DNA of 64,000 nucleotides, from NCBI RefSeq assembly GCF_005405105.1, contig NZ_BJDK01000015.1, forward strand, positions 1 to 64,000, in the 5' to 3' direction. Made by a program: the position numbers and the translations under genes. The stretch comes from Lactiplantibacillus dongliensis. GTDB lineage: Bacteria; Bacillota; Bacilli; Lactobacillales; Lactobacillaceae. The notes under the pieces are model-generated. The model saw only the letters and a program-made list of their open reading frames with translations. It was not told the DNA's origin and ran no database searches. Numbering within the stretch: position 1 is the stretch's first letter; each line of letters opens with the position of its first letter. This document shows positions 29,637 through 40,559 of the stretch, in pieces.

Positions 29637-29693
29637 TGGGCCAGCATCGACTGAAACGTGGCGACCACGCCACTGAGCCAATACTGGCCCAAC
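29637..29693. repeat. Large nested palindrome upstream of proS
   Basis: The outer arms TTGGGCCAG (29637-29645) and CTGGCCCAA (29685-29693) are perfect. A second hairpin GTGGCG-ACCA-CGCCAC (29659-29674) is nested inside. There is no T run, so it is not a simple terminator. It is more GC-rich than the surrounding spacer. It could be an interspersed repeat or an RNA structure in the rseP-proS spacer; I saw no second copy in this window. Confidence 0.6.
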
Positions 29694-29786
29694 CCGACGT
29701 TCATTTTTCAACGATCTAAATTTTGAAAACTATTTTATCTGCACTAAAATTTTAACCTAGTCGCTAGCCTAGCACGCAACCTTAGC

Positions 29787-31064
29787 TTAGAAGAAGTAAC
29801 GTTGAATATCATTCCACGTCACTAAGACCATTAATAACATTAAGAGGCCAAAACCAATTAACGTAATCACACTTTCAGTTTCGACTCGTAGCGGTTTGCC
29901 GCGAATCCCTTCAACAATGTTCAACAAGAGCTTCCCACCATCAAGGGCTGGGATCGGCAGCAAATTGACGATGCCTAAGTTAATCGACAAGACCGCCAAT
30001 AAATAAATGACTTGACGGACACCGGACTTGGCGGCTTGAGACGTCGTGGCAAAAATGGCCACCGGTCCGCCTAAATCATTTAAGCTAAACCCATGGGTCA
30101 CCATGCGACCGAGGACTTGGAAGATTTGTTTCGTAATGTTCCAAGAACCGGTAACCCCATACGCTAATTTTGCCCCCAAGCTGCGATCAGTCGCCGTGGT
30201 CCACTTGACCCCGATCTGACCAATCTTATTACCAGAGACCGTTTTAGCGGCGGGCTTAACGGCAATCGTCTTCGTCGTGCCGGCACGCTTGACACCTAGT
30301 TTGACAGTCTGATTAGGACTATCTTGAATTAATAGTGAAATTGACTGTGAACTCGTCATCTTTTTACCGTTGACGGCCACAATCTGATCGCCCGTCTTAA
30401 TTCCAACCTGACGGGCCACTGAATTGGCCGTGGTACCAGCAACTTTAGTCGTCACCGTAGTTACGCCACCTTGCATGAAAGCTAAAATGGCAAATGTAAT
30501 GATGGCTAAGATGAAGTTATTCATTGGACCAGCAAAGTTCGTCAGCATCCGTTGCCAAAGTTTGGCTGATTGGAACTGGACATCCACTGGGGCAATCTGA
30601 ACTTCAGTGCCGTCGCTTTCAACAATCGTTGCGTCATGATCAACGGCGTAGTGTTTAACTTCGCTTTCATCACCGTTCTCGTAACCCTCGATCCACAACT
30701 CTTTTTCAAGATCGGTAGCCGTCACAGATAATGGAATCCCATTAAACAAAGTCGTCTTCTTGCTAGCATTAATTGAGTGCACCAGACCATCAGCGCCAAT
30801 CTGCAGGCTGACGGGGGTTCCTGGCTTTAGCTCGTCGTCTTCATCATCGGCCACCCCAGCCATCCGCACATACCCACCGATCGGTAAAAATCGCAGGGTA
30901 TACGTCGTGGCATTGCGCCGAAATGCGACCGCTTTAGGCCCCATCCCAACTGAGAATTCCCGGACAAGGATACCCGCCCGTTTGGCAAAGTAAAAATGGC
31001 CAAATTCATGCACGATCACTAAGATCCCGAAAACGATAATAAAGGTAATAATCGTAACTATCAA
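29787..31064 (-). CDS. rseP: RseP/Eep site-2 zinc metalloprotease
   Basis: A 425-residue intramembrane protease. The zinc motif HEFGH is at residues 19-23 in the first membrane helix, the central PDZ domain (T-T-V-A-x(n)-A-V-N-G-K) lies at about 205-280, and the metal-ligand Asp motif N-L-L-P-I-P-A-L-D-G-G is in the C-terminal helix. It cuts membrane-bound anti-sigma factors, signal peptides and pheromone precursors. The longer frame starts at a GTG (31085) without a ribosome site; TTG at 31064 has AGAAAGGA 8-9 nt upstream and gives the family N-terminus. Confidence 0.93.
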   Translation of the reverse strand: MIVTIITFIIVFGILVIVHEFGHFYFAKRAGILVREFSVGMGPKAVAFRRNATTYTLRFLPIGGYVRMAGVADDEDDELKPGTPVSLQIGADGLVHSINASKKTTLFNGIPLSVTATDLEKELWIEGYENGDESEVKHYAVDHDATIVESDGTEVQIAPVDVQFQSAKLWQRMLTNFAGPMNNFILAIITFAILAFMQGGVTTVTTKVAGTTANSVARQVGIKTGDQIVAVNGKKMTSSQSISLLIQDSPNQTVKLGVKRAGTTKTIAVKPAAKTVSGNKIGQIGVKWTTATDRSLGAKLAYGVTGSWNITKQIFQVLGRMVTHGFSLNDLGGPVAIFATTSQAAKSGVRQVIYLLAVLSINLGIVNLLPIPALDGGKLLLNIVEGIRGKPLRVETESVITLIGFGLLMLLMVLVTWNDIQRYFF

Positions 31065-31107
31065 TGCGCGGATCCTTTCTCCCACTAATTGTGGGGATGC
31101 TTAGTCG

Positions 31108-31893
31108 TTAGAACAACCCGAAAAGATGGGCAATTGGAAAGACTAGTAACATACTGTCAAAGCGGTCTAAAATCCCGCCGTGTCCAGGTAAAATCTTACC
31201 AGAATCCTTAACACCATAGTACCGTTTTAACGCAGATTCTACTAAATCACCAAATTGACCGACCACTGATAAGATAATCGTGATCACTAACATACTCAGC
31301 CAATTGTGATACCCGACCTGGAATCCAATGGCAAAGGCCGTGGCAATCACAACCCCGATGATACTCCCACCGATACATCCTTCCCAAGTCTTATTCGGAC
31401 TAATTGGGGTCACTTTATGCTTACCTAACTTCCGACCGACCATGTAAGCGCCACTATCAGTCGCCCAGACGATAAACATCAAGTACAACAACATTTGCAC
31501 GTTCACACCACGAGCGGCCGTAAAGTAATTAAAGCCCATCCCAATGTAGAAAATACCCAAGGTCAACATCCCGGCATCATCAAATGAGAATCGGTTACGT
31601 GACCAAACGGTATGCAAGAGTAAGAGGATAATCAAGAAATAAACCACGTAAGCCTTGTTTAACTGGTCAGGCAGGCCGTTAAACCACTTGTTGGGGGCAA
31701 TCTCAATCATCACCGCTAACATCCCGATAATCGCTTCAAACGAAATTAAGAGCTTCTTGCGCATAACTAGTAACTCAGTCATCGCAATCGCACCGAGGAC
31801 CATTGCCACGATATCTAGTGTAATCCCACCAAGGAAAATCACGGGGATAAAAAAGATTAACGCCACAACAGCCGTAATGACACGTTGTTTCAT
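31108..31893 (-). CDS. cdsA: CdsA, phosphatidate cytidylyltransferase
   Basis: A 261-residue polytopic membrane protein with about seven helices. The C-terminal signature S-A-L-K-R-Y-Y-G-V-K-D-S-G-K-x-L-P-G-H-G-G-x-L-D-R-x-D-S is intact. It makes CDP-diacylglycerol from phosphatidate and CTP, the branch point for cardiolipin and phosphatidylglycerol. It lies between uppS (15 bp) and rseP (43 bp) in the usual order. Confidence 0.96.
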   Translation of the reverse strand: MKQRVITAVVALIFFIPVIFLGGITLDIVAMVLGAIAMTELLVMRKKLLISFEAIIGMLAVMIEIAPNKWFNGLPDQLNKAYVVYFLIILLLLHTVWSRNRFSFDDAGMLTLGIFYIGMGFNYFTAARGVNVQMLLYLMFIVWATDSGAYMVGRKLGKHKVTPISPNKTWEGCIGGSIIGVVIATAFAIGFQVGYHNWLSMLVITIILSVVGQFGDLVESALKRYYGVKDSGKILPGHGGILDRFDSMLLVFPIAHLFGLF

Positions 31894-31908
31894 AAGTTAA
31901 AACTCCCT

Positions 31909-32688
31909 TTATTTTTGATTCGATAACCCGCCAAACCGGCGATCACGGCTTTGATAATCCGCAATACAGGCTTTGAGGGTCGTCGCAGTAAAGTCGGGCC
32001 ATTTCACATCTGTAAAGACTAACTCACTGTACGCAATCTGCCAAAGCAGAAAGTTCGAGATCCGTTCCTCGCCACTTGTCCGAATCAACAGATCGGGATC
32101 ATGGTAGGGCGCAAGTGGCGCCGTCATCAGTGCATGATCAACCGTGGCTTCGTCAATGTCATCAACAGCCAGCTCACCAGCTTGGACTTGCGTAGCAATC
32201 GCTTGAATGCCACTCACAATTTCTGAGCGCGAACCATAATTCAAGGCAAAATTCAAAATCATGCCATCGCAATCCTGGGTATCCGCAATCGCATCATTTA
32301 CAGCCTTTTGCGTCTTCGCGGGTAACTTATCCGTATACCCCATGACTTGAACCTGGACATTGTTTTTAACCAAGTCTGGTACAAAGGTATCAAAGAAACT
32401 GACTGGCAGTTGCATCAAATAATTGACCTCATCCGTCGGCCGTTTCCAGTTTTCCGTTGAAAACGCATATAAGGTCAGGACTTTCACCCCGAGGTCACTC
32501 GCGGCAATTGTGACCTTTTTGACGGTGTTCATCCCTTCTTTGTGACCCGCAATCCGCGGTAAATGCCGCGCTTTTGCCCAGCGGCCATTGCCATCCATAA
32601 TGATGGCCACGTGTGCCGGAATCCGTTGGGGATCAATCGCCGGCGTCGTGGTTTCAGCTGGATCATTTTTATTTAAAAAAGCGAACAA
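31909..32688 (-). CDS. uppS: UppS, undecaprenyl diphosphate synthase
   Basis: A 259-residue cis-prenyltransferase. The catalytic Asp is D32 in I-I-M-D-G-N-G-R-W-A, followed by the R-x-G-H-K-E-G region. The C-terminal R-T-S-G-E-x-R-I-S-N-F-L-L-W-Q binding motif is intact. It makes the C55 carrier for peptidoglycan and teichoic acid synthesis. The ribosome site GGAGGTGCA precedes the start. The frr terminator lies upstream, so the gene may begin a uppS-cdsA-rseP unit. Confidence 0.96.
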   Translation of the reverse strand: MFAFLNKNDPAETTTPAIDPQRIPAHVAIIMDGNGRWAKARHLPRIAGHKEGMNTVKKVTIAASDLGVKVLTLYAFSTENWKRPTDEVNYLMQLPVSFFDTFVPDLVKNNVQVQVMGYTDKLPAKTQKAVNDAIADTQDCDGMILNFALNYGSRSEIVSGIQAIATQVQAGELAVDDIDEATVDHALMTAPLAPYHDPDLLIRTSGEERISNFLLWQIAYSELVFTDVKWPDFTATTLKACIADYQSRDRRFGGLSNQK

Positions 32689-32757
32689 ATTGCACCTCCA
32701 AAAAAAGCTTAACCAAGCACTATTTTACCAAAAAACGCGCGATTAAACTATCGTCAA

Positions 32758-32787
32758 CAAAAAAAGGCTTGAATTTCTTCAAGCCTT
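32758..32787 (-). terminator. Terminator after frr
   Basis: AAGGCTTGAA-GAAA-TTCAAGCCTT, a perfect 10-bp stem with a GNRA-type loop and a T run on the reverse strand. Confidence 0.9.
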
Positions 32788-32806
32788 AATCAAATTGCAA
32801 CCCTGA

Positions 32807-33370
32807 TTAACCTTCAAGGATTTCTTTTTCTTTATCGGCGACAATGGCGTCAACGTCCTTGCCGGCTTGATCGGTCAACTTTTGAGTCTGATCTTCTAAT
32901 TGATGTAATTGGTCGTCGGTGAAGTCGCCATTCTTATGGCCCTTCTTCAACGCATCCATCGCATCCCGACGAACATTACGAACAGCAACTTTGCCGCGTT
33001 CGCCTTCTGCCTTAACATCCTTAGCCAATTCCTGACGACGTTCTTCAGTTAATTGTGGAATCACTAACCGAATTGCGGTCCCATCATTAGCTGGACTAAT
33101 CCCTAAATCTGAAGCCAAGATGGCCTTTTCGATCTCTTTTAACGCGGTTTTATCAAATGGCGTTACCATCAAGACCCGTGGTTCCGGAACAGTAATTGAC
33201 GCCATTTGGTTCAATGGTGTCTGCGTCCCATAATAATCCGCAGAAATCCGGTTTAACAACGACGCATTGGCACGCCCCGCCCGAATGTTACCGAGTTCAC
33301 GTTGTAAAGCGGCTTCCGCTTTTTTCATTTTAGCTTGTGCATCTTTTAAGATAGGTTCTGTCACTGCCAT
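32807..33370 (-). CDS. frr: Ribosome recycling factor
   Basis: 187 residues from the ATG at 33370, the standard length. It has the three-helix-bundle pattern, with [10 protein letters not shown] and the V-R-N-V-R-R-D-A motif. It splits post-termination ribosomes with EF-G. The ORF extends 15 codons further but that part overlaps pyrH; AGGGGGAAA before the ATG fixes the start. There is 1 nt between the pyrH stop and this start, so the two are coupled. Confidence 0.97.
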   Translation of the reverse strand: MAVTEPILKDAQAKMKKAEAALQRELGNIRAGRANASLLNRISADYYGTQTPLNQMASITVPEPRVLMVTPFDKTALKEIEKAILASDLGISPANDGTAIRLVIPQLTEERRQELAKDVKAEGERGKVAVRNVRRDAMDALKKGHKNGDFTDDQLHQLEDQTQKLTDQAGKDVDAIVADKEKEILEG

Positions 33371-33371
33371 G

Positions 33372-35131
<1,760 letters not shown>

Positions 35132-35168
35132 AGTTTACTCTCCTTTGAGCATGTTTATTTTTTTGATA

Positions 35169-35221
35169 AAAGGCTGCCCTCAAAATCAGGCCGATGAGGT
35201 CCGCGATTTTTAAGACAGCCT
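35169..35221 (-). terminator. Long hairpin between rpsB and tsf
   Basis: Arms 35171-35186 and 35206-35221 pair over about 14 of 16 positions. The reverse-strand tail is TTTATC and a later T run, so termination is probably partial. It would let rpsB be expressed above tsf. Confidence 0.65.
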
Positions 35222-35232
35222 AATTATTTCAA

Positions 35233-36039
35233 TTATTTATTGTCAGACTTAGTATCATTGTCGCCTTCAACAGCTTCAACGATGTCTTCTAAAGAGTCAA
35301 CTGACTTCTTAGCGTCCTTGTTACCTTTGAATGAAGCTTCAGTAACATCTTCGTCTTCGCCTTGACGGCCTTCAATGACAGCATCAGCCATCTTAGAAGT
35401 AATCAAACGAACGGCACGAATAGCGTCATCGTTTGAAGGAATGATAACATCAATGTCATCAGGATCAGTGTTCGTATCAACCATTGCGACAATCGGAATG
35501 TTCAACTTTTGAGCTTCCTTAACCGCAATTTGTTCCTTACGAGGGTCAACGATGAAGATCACATCTGGGATGCGAGGCATATCTTCAATCCCACCTAAGA
35601 ACTTTTCAAGCTTAGCACGTTGCTTGATTAATAATGAAACTTCCTTCTTAGGTAAACGATCAAAGGTCCCGTCTTCTTCCATCTTCTTCAAATCTTTAAG
35701 ACGCTTGATCCGAGTTTGGATGGTGTTCCAGTTAGTCAAAGTCCCACCTAACCAACGATGGTTAACGAAGTATTGACCGGCACGAGTTGCTTCTTCTTCG
35801 ATTGAATCTTGGGCTTGTTTCTTAGTCCCAACAAACAAGATAACGCCATCATCAGCAGCGGCATCCTTAACAAAGTTGTAAGCAGAATCGATCATCTTGA
35901 CCGTCTTTTGTAAGTCAATGATGTAAATACCGTTACGTTCCGTAAAGATGTATGGTTTCATCTTTGGGTTCCAACGACGAGTTTGGTGACCGAAATGGAC
36001 ACCGGCTTCAAGCAATTGTTTCATAGAAATAACAGCCAT
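35233..36039 (-). CDS. rpsB: 30S ribosomal protein S2
   Basis: 268 residues from the ATG at 36039, opening [18 protein letters not shown], the S2 signature. An acidic C-terminal extension (about residues 228-268) is longer than in Bacillus. It is a late-assembling 30S protein. The frame extends 22 codons into the leader; TTGGAGGC before the ATG fixes the start. It has a promoter 124 bp upstream and a structured leader. Confidence 0.98.
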   Translation of the reverse strand: MAVISMKQLLEAGVHFGHQTRRWNPKMKPYIFTERNGIYIIDLQKTVKMIDSAYNFVKDAAADDGVILFVGTKKQAQDSIEEEATRAGQYFVNHRWLGGTLTNWNTIQTRIKRLKDLKKMEEDGTFDRLPKKEVSLLIKQRAKLEKFLGGIEDMPRIPDVIFIVDPRKEQIAVKEAQKLNIPIVAMVDTNTDPDDIDVIIPSNDDAIRAVRLITSKMADAVIEGRQGEDEDVTEASFKGNKDAKKSVDSLEDIVEAVEGDNDTKSDNK

Positions 36040-36160
36040 AATATATGTTGCCTCCAAAAAATTAGTTTTGATCCTCCTCGCAGCTCCCTTGACATCAGGA
36101 CTCAATGAGCACCACTGATATCATCACTACGAGTGTGAATTGGTGTTTTAGCACCGAAAA
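36040..36160 (-). promoter_or_regulatory. Structured 5' leader of rpsB
   Basis: Between the promoter and the rpsB ATG, about 120 nt contain a GGTG-N6-CACC hairpin (36142-36155). A longer stem follows: GATATCAG with CTGATGTC, at 36115-36122 and 36091-36098, 8 pairs including one G-T. An orphan GAGGAGGATC (36072-36081) follows. Ribosomal protein operons are often autoregulated by such leaders; binding by S2 is inference. Confidence 0.5.
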
Positions 36161-36162
36161 TT

Positions 36163-36191
36163 AGTATACCGAAGATTGGCGATGCTTGCAA
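36163..36191 (-). promoter_or_regulatory. rpsB-tsf promoter
   Basis: Reverse strand: TTGCAA (36186-36191), 17-bp spacer, TATACT (36163-36168). Confidence 0.75.
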
Positions 36192-36264
36192 GAATTTTCA
36201 TCAGGAATTTGTGATTTTTAAATTGTGTGCTAAACTATCTTTCGCATAGGAGGCTCAATTTAAA

Positions 36265-36987
36265 ATGATTAAAGCCATCATTTTTGATGTAGATGATACA
36301 CTCTACGATCAAAAATCACCATTCAGTACCGCTTTAAGTCAGATGACTCAGTCACGTTTGACACCCACTGAACTGGCTAACGTTTTTAACCGTTTTCGCG
36401 ATTTTACCGACCAAAATTTCCATCAAGTAACGGCCAAGGAGCTTAGTCTGGAAGCTTGGCAGACAGCCCGGTTACGGCATACTTTGGCGACACTACTCAC
36501 GGAGACCATCACTACCGATTGGGCAATCCAATTTGAGCTAGCCTACCATCAGGCCTTAGCTAAAATCGAGTTATTTCCGGGACTCGCCCCCGTTCTCGAA
36601 AAATTAAGTCATTGTTTTCAAATCGGTATTATTACCAACGGCCCAGCAACCATTCAACGAAAAAAGTTGCATCAGTTGCAGATTGAACGCTACGTACATC
36701 CAGATAATATTTTTATTTCGGATGAGATTGCACTCGCTAAACCCGATCCGTCGATTTTTACGACTTGGGCCCATCAAGCTGGCATTAAAGCTAACCAAGC
36801 AGCTTACGTTGGTGATAATGCGACTTTAGATATTACCAGTGCCAAGCACGCTGGCTGGCAGACATTTTGGTTTAACCATCGCCAAGTCCGGCAAGTTCAG
36901 CCGTCCGTCATTCCAGATCAAATCGTGGAAACACCGGCTGAAATGAGTGAATTACTCACCGCCCTAATCCAAGCAGCGCCAGTTTAA
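36265..36987 (+). CDS. HAD-superfamily hydrolase, YjjG/GmhB-like nucleotidase type
   Basis: A 240-residue haloacid dehalogenase family phosphatase. Motif I is F-D-V-D-D-T-L (nucleophile Asp8, acid/base Asp10), motif II is I-I-T-N-G-P, motif III Lys lies in L-A-K-P-D-P-S-I-F, and motif IV is V-G-D-N-A-T-L-D-I. A helical cap lies between motifs I and II, so it is subfamily I. Such proteins include pyrimidine 5'-nucleotidases of the YjjG kind; the substrate cannot be told from sequence. The ribosome site is AGGAGG. It is transcribed divergently from rpsB and ends at a strong terminator. Confidence 0.85.
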   Translation: MIKAIIFDVDDTLYDQKSPFSTALSQMTQSRLTPTELANVFNRFRDFTDQNFHQVTAKELSLEAWQTARLRHTLATLLTETITTDWAIQFELAYHQALAKIELFPGLAPVLEKLSHCFQIGIITNGPATIQRKKLHQLQIERYVHPDNIFISDEIALAKPDPSIFTTWAHQAGIKANQAAYVGDNATLDITSAKHAGWQTFWFNHRQVRQVQPSVIPDQIVETPAEMSELLTALIQAAPV

Positions 36988-36998
36988 GCCTGCACATT

Positions 36999-37039
36999 AA
37001 AAAGACAGTTGCCATTCAGTTAACGGCAACTGTCTTTTT
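36999..37039. terminator. Bidirectional terminator between the HAD gene and the ABC exporter
   Basis: AAAAAGACAGTTGCC (36999-37013) with GGCAACTGTCTTTTT (37025-37039), a perfect 15-bp stem with A and T tails; the genes are convergent. Confidence 0.95.
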
Positions 37040-37056
37040 AGAATTCTCAAAATCAA

Positions 37057-38838
37057 CTAGTCAAAGACCATTTGATTACGATAAAGCTCGGCATAAAAGC
37101 CATTTTCGGCTAGTAACGCCGCATGACTCCCCTGCTCAATAATTGAGCCATCTTTCAGCACCACGATTTTATCAGCATTCAAAATGGTCTTTAAGCGATG
37201 CGCAATAACAAAGCTGGTCCGGCCTTGAATCACATTATCCATGGCTGCTTGAATCTTAGCCTCGGTCACTGTATCCACGTTAGACGTTGCTTCGTCCAGA
37301 ATCAACAATCGCGGATCAGTTAAAATCGTTCTGGCAATCGACATTAACTGCTTTTGTCCCGCTGAGAAGATACTCTGCTCGTCAGAAACTTGCGTCGCAT
37401 ATTGATCCGGTAAGCTTTCAATAAAATCATGAATGTTTGCCTGCTTGGCAGCCGCAATCACGCGCTCCATGCTAGCTCCCGGCTCACCATACCGAATATT
37501 ATCCGCAATCGTGCCTGTGAACAACTGAGGCTCCTGTAGCACAATCCCCACGTTTTGGCGCAACGCCTTCAAATCAAACGTCCGAATATCAACGCCATCA
37601 AACGTAATCTGACCACTATCCACGTCGTAAAACCGATTCAGTAAATTCATCACAGTCGTCTTCCCAGAACCGGTTGGCCCCACTAATGCGACCATCTCAC
37701 CACGTTGCACGTTGATCGTGATCCCGTGTAAAATCTCTTTACCAGGCAGATAACTAAAGCGCACATCATTAATCATTAGTTCGTGCTGAATGCCATCTGG
37801 ACGGCCACCATCGACTGGATTCACCTCATCCGGTTGATCACGCACTTCATCAATCCGCCGGGCCCCAGTAATCGCCAGCTGAATCATACTGTAAAGGCTG
37901 GTCAACGACATGATCGGTTGATAATACTGTTGCGCATAATTCACAAACACAACGACCAACGCCAAGGCCGCACCTTTTGATAAACTGCCGTTTAAAGCCA
38001 GCCACGAACCGAAAAAGATCACAATGGCCGTATTCAATAACGACATTCCTTGCATCAAAGGATTCAAAATACCTGACCAGATTTGACCGGTCAATGCCGA
38101 TTGACGTACTTGCTGATTGTACTTATCAAATCCACGTTTAGAATCCTGCTGCAAGCCATTGGTAATCAAAACTTTTTGACCCGTAATTTGTTCATTGATA
38201 TAGCCATTCAATTGCCCAATATCATCTTGTTGCTGGTTAACGGCCGTGCCGGCTTTACGCATGACCAACGCTGCAATAATCAAGGCAACCGGCGTTGAGG
38301 CCATGGTGACCCAAGCCATCGTGACATTCTGGTTAAACATGACAATCAAGATCCCCACAAACTGAGCAACTGCTAATAGTACTTCGAGTAGCGCCTGATT
38401 CATAGCATTAAAAATATTATCCAAATCAGACGTAAACCGGGCCAAAATATCGCCATCACTATGCGTATCAAAATACTTGACCCGCATCCGTTGCATCTTT
38501 CGAAATAGGCCAACCCGCATCGTCCCAGTTGAGTAAGCCGTCACGCGGGCCAGAATCAAGCTGGCGATGAAAATCGTAGCTGCATCCCCAACATACAAGA
38601 GGACGTAAATGATCAACGTATGATTGAATGTGCCTAAACTAGCCTGCGCCCGCGTCGTTGGATTCAACCACTGATCCAGATAAGTCGTCAATTCTTCAAC
38701 CGCTCGTCCTAAATAAGTCGGCGCCACAACGATACACCAGGTCGAAATACCAATCAGCACGGCACTTAAAATAAATCCACGCCAGTATTTTTTCAAATAA
38801 TGCCAATAGTACTTACCTGCATTTCGTAAGTCGCTCAT
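37057..38838 (-). CDS. ABC exporter half-transporter with canonical Walker B Glu (LmrD/BmrD-like)
   Basis: 593 residues: a six-helix transmembrane domain (about 1-330) and an ATPase domain. Walker A is GPTGSGKTT (about 385-393), Walker B is LLILDEATS with the catalytic Glu, and the H-loop is VIAHRL. The signature is F-S-A-G-Q in place of S-G-G-Q. With its partner it should form a heterodimeric multidrug or peptide exporter. The start overlaps the stop of the partner gene by 4 nt. The substrate is unknown; drug or lipid-like compounds are typical of the family. Confidence 0.9.
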   Translation of the reverse strand: MSDLRNAGKYYWHYLKKYWRGFILSAVLIGISTWCIVVAPTYLGRAVEELTTYLDQWLNPTTRAQASLGTFNHTLIIYVLLYVGDAATIFIASLILARVTAYSTGTMRVGLFRKMQRMRVKYFDTHSDGDILARFTSDLDNIFNAMNQALLEVLLAVAQFVGILIVMFNQNVTMAWVTMASTPVALIIAALVMRKAGTAVNQQQDDIGQLNGYINEQITGQKVLITNGLQQDSKRGFDKYNQQVRQSALTGQIWSGILNPLMQGMSLLNTAIVIFFGSWLALNGSLSKGAALALVVVFVNYAQQYYQPIMSLTSLYSMIQLAITGARRIDEVRDQPDEVNPVDGGRPDGIQHELMINDVRFSYLPGKEILHGITINVQRGEMVALVGPTGSGKTTVMNLLNRFYDVDSGQITFDGVDIRTFDLKALRQNVGIVLQEPQLFTGTIADNIRYGEPGASMERVIAAAKQANIHDFIESLPDQYATQVSDEQSIFSAGQKQLMSIARTILTDPRLLILDEATSNVDTVTEAKIQAAMDNVIQGRTSFVIAHRLKTILNADKIVVLKDGSIIEQGSHAALLAENGFYAELYRNQMVFD

Positions 38839-40559
38839 TTAACCGCCTCCTCACGTGCCTTTTGAGTTTGATAAATCGCTTGATAGATTGCATTACTTTG
38901 TAATAATTGTTGATGAGTACCACTGCCGCTAATCCGGCCAGCATCCAGCACTAAAATCTGGTCAGCCCGAATAATCGACGCGATCTTTTCGGCAATGACG
39001 ACCGTCGTTGTCGACGTCAAGTCACGGTCCATGGCTTCTTGAACCAGCTTTTCTGACCGCGCATCTAACGCCGAAGTCGCATCGTCTAAAATCAAGATTT
39101 CTGGATTGGCAATGATCCCGCGGGTAATCGCGAGCCGTTGCTTTTGCCCACCCGAAAAGTTTTGTGACCGCTCTTCAACCGGCGCATCGTAGGTTTGGGG
39201 CAACCGTTCAATAAACTCGGACGCTTGTGCCACGTTAGCAGCCCACTGCATATGGCTAATTTGAGCGTCAGGACGAACTTGCTTTAAGTTTCCCGCAATC
39301 GTCCCGGAGAATAGGGTTGAACGCTGTAGCACGTAGGCCACCGTCGCCCGCAACCGTTTTTCGGGAATTTGTCGGACATCCATGCCACCAATCGTGATTC
39401 GACCACTGTCAGGATCGTATAATCGGGCAATCAGTTGAGCCAGTGTCGTCTTACCAGACCCAGTGGCCCCAACGATTCCCAGCATGGCTCCTGCTTGGAC
39501 TTTAAAACTAATATCCTTTAAGGTTGGCTGTGTATCTCCCGGATAAGTAAACGTCACATGTTCAAAAGCGATTTCACCAGTCAACGGTGTCTCATCTTCA
39601 CCAGCCACGTAGGTCATACTTGGTTGCGTTGCTAAAACTTCACTAATTCGGCCAATCGAAATAAAGGCCCGAGAGGCAAAGGTCATCAAAAAGCCACCGT
39701 TAATGACCGCGTACAAAATTTGCATCAAATAAGCCACAAAGCTAGTAATAGCCGCTAAATAACCGGGATGAACCGTTATATTTTGACCAACTAGATAAAC
39801 TGCGACCCCGACTGCCAAGTTTGCCGTTAAGAAGAAGATGGGCATTAGGATTGAGAACCAATAACCAATCTTGGCCGTGACCGCTGTTAACTGATCGGAC
39901 GCCTGTGAGAATTTATGGATTTCGTTTGTTTCTTGTACAAACGATTTAACGACGCGAATTCCCATTAAGTTTTCCCGTGTCACGGTATTCACGTTTTCAA
40001 TATCTTGTTGTGTTTCGGCAAAGTAGGTCGTCATCCGACCAACTGCTATCCAGGAAGCCAGTAAAATAACCAGCATCATTACCAGAATGACCCACCATTG
40101 TTCCGGCATCGTCACCACGGCTAAAATAAGGGCGCCCGCAAATAATAACGGAATCCGCGTAATCTGTTGAAACGCTGCCATCACAATTTGTTGGACCTGA
40201 TTAATGTCATTTGTCATCCGAACCACTAAGTTAGACGCTGAAAAGGTCTCAACATCCGCATAAGCGAAAGATTGAATCTTCGCATACAAATCAGCACGCA
40301 GATCAGTCGCCACCCCTAAGGCAACGCGGGCAGAATAGACTGTATTGATCACCCCACCGGCAATCCCTAGCACAGCCAGTCCCAGTAGCATGACCCCTTC
40401 TCGCATGACCGTCTGCTGATCATTTTTAATAATAGCGGTCATCACAACCTGCAATAACCTTGGTTGCCATAACGTGGCAAATACTAAAACAAGCACCGAC
40501 AACAGTGCAATACTGACATCGACGTGATACCGCTTAAAATAAGGCATCAATACTTTCAT
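38835..40559 (-). CDS. ABC exporter half-transporter with degenerate ATP site (LmrC/BmrC-like)
   Basis: 574 residues: six-helix transmembrane domain then the ATPase domain. Walker A is GATGSGKTT (about 362-370) and the signature F-S-G-G-Q is canonical. Walker B ends L-I-L-D-D, Asp in place of the catalytic Glu, and the H-loop His is Glu (V-I-A-E-K-I). This is the non-catalytic half typical of heterodimeric exporters. The ribosome site GAGGGGGAA is about 8 nt before the ATG. It is the first gene of a two-gene operon. Confidence 0.9.
   Translation of the reverse strand: MKVLMPYFKRYHVDVSIALLSVLVLVFATLWQPRLLQVVMTAIIKNDQQTVMREGVMLLGLAVLGIAGGVINTVYSARVALGVATDLRADLYAKIQSFAYADVETFSASNLVVRMTNDINQVQQIVMAAFQQITRIPLLFAGALILAVVTMPEQWWVILVMMLVILLASWIAVGRMTTYFAETQQDIENVNTVTRENLMGIRVVKSFVQETNEIHKFSQASDQLTAVTAKIGYWFSILMPIFFLTANLAVGVAVYLVGQNITVHPGYLAAITSFVAYLMQILYAVINGGFLMTFASRAFISIGRISEVLATQPSMTYVAGEDETPLTGEIAFEHVTFTYPGDTQPTLKDISFKVQAGAMLGIVGATGSGKTTLAQLIARLYDPDSGRITIGGMDVRQIPEKRLRATVAYVLQRSTLFSGTIAGNLKQVRPDAQISHMQWAANVAQASEFIERLPQTYDAPVEERSQNFSGGQKQRLAITRGIIANPEILILDDATSALDARSEKLVQEAMDRDLTSTTTVVIAEKIASIIRADQILVLDAGRISGSGTHQQLLQSNAIYQAIYQTQKAREEAVK

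Noticed and set aside
29591-29786. T-box riboswitch upstream of proS
   Set aside because: Neither the conserved T-box sequence nor an antiterminator/terminator pair is present; only the palindrome at 29637-29693 was found.
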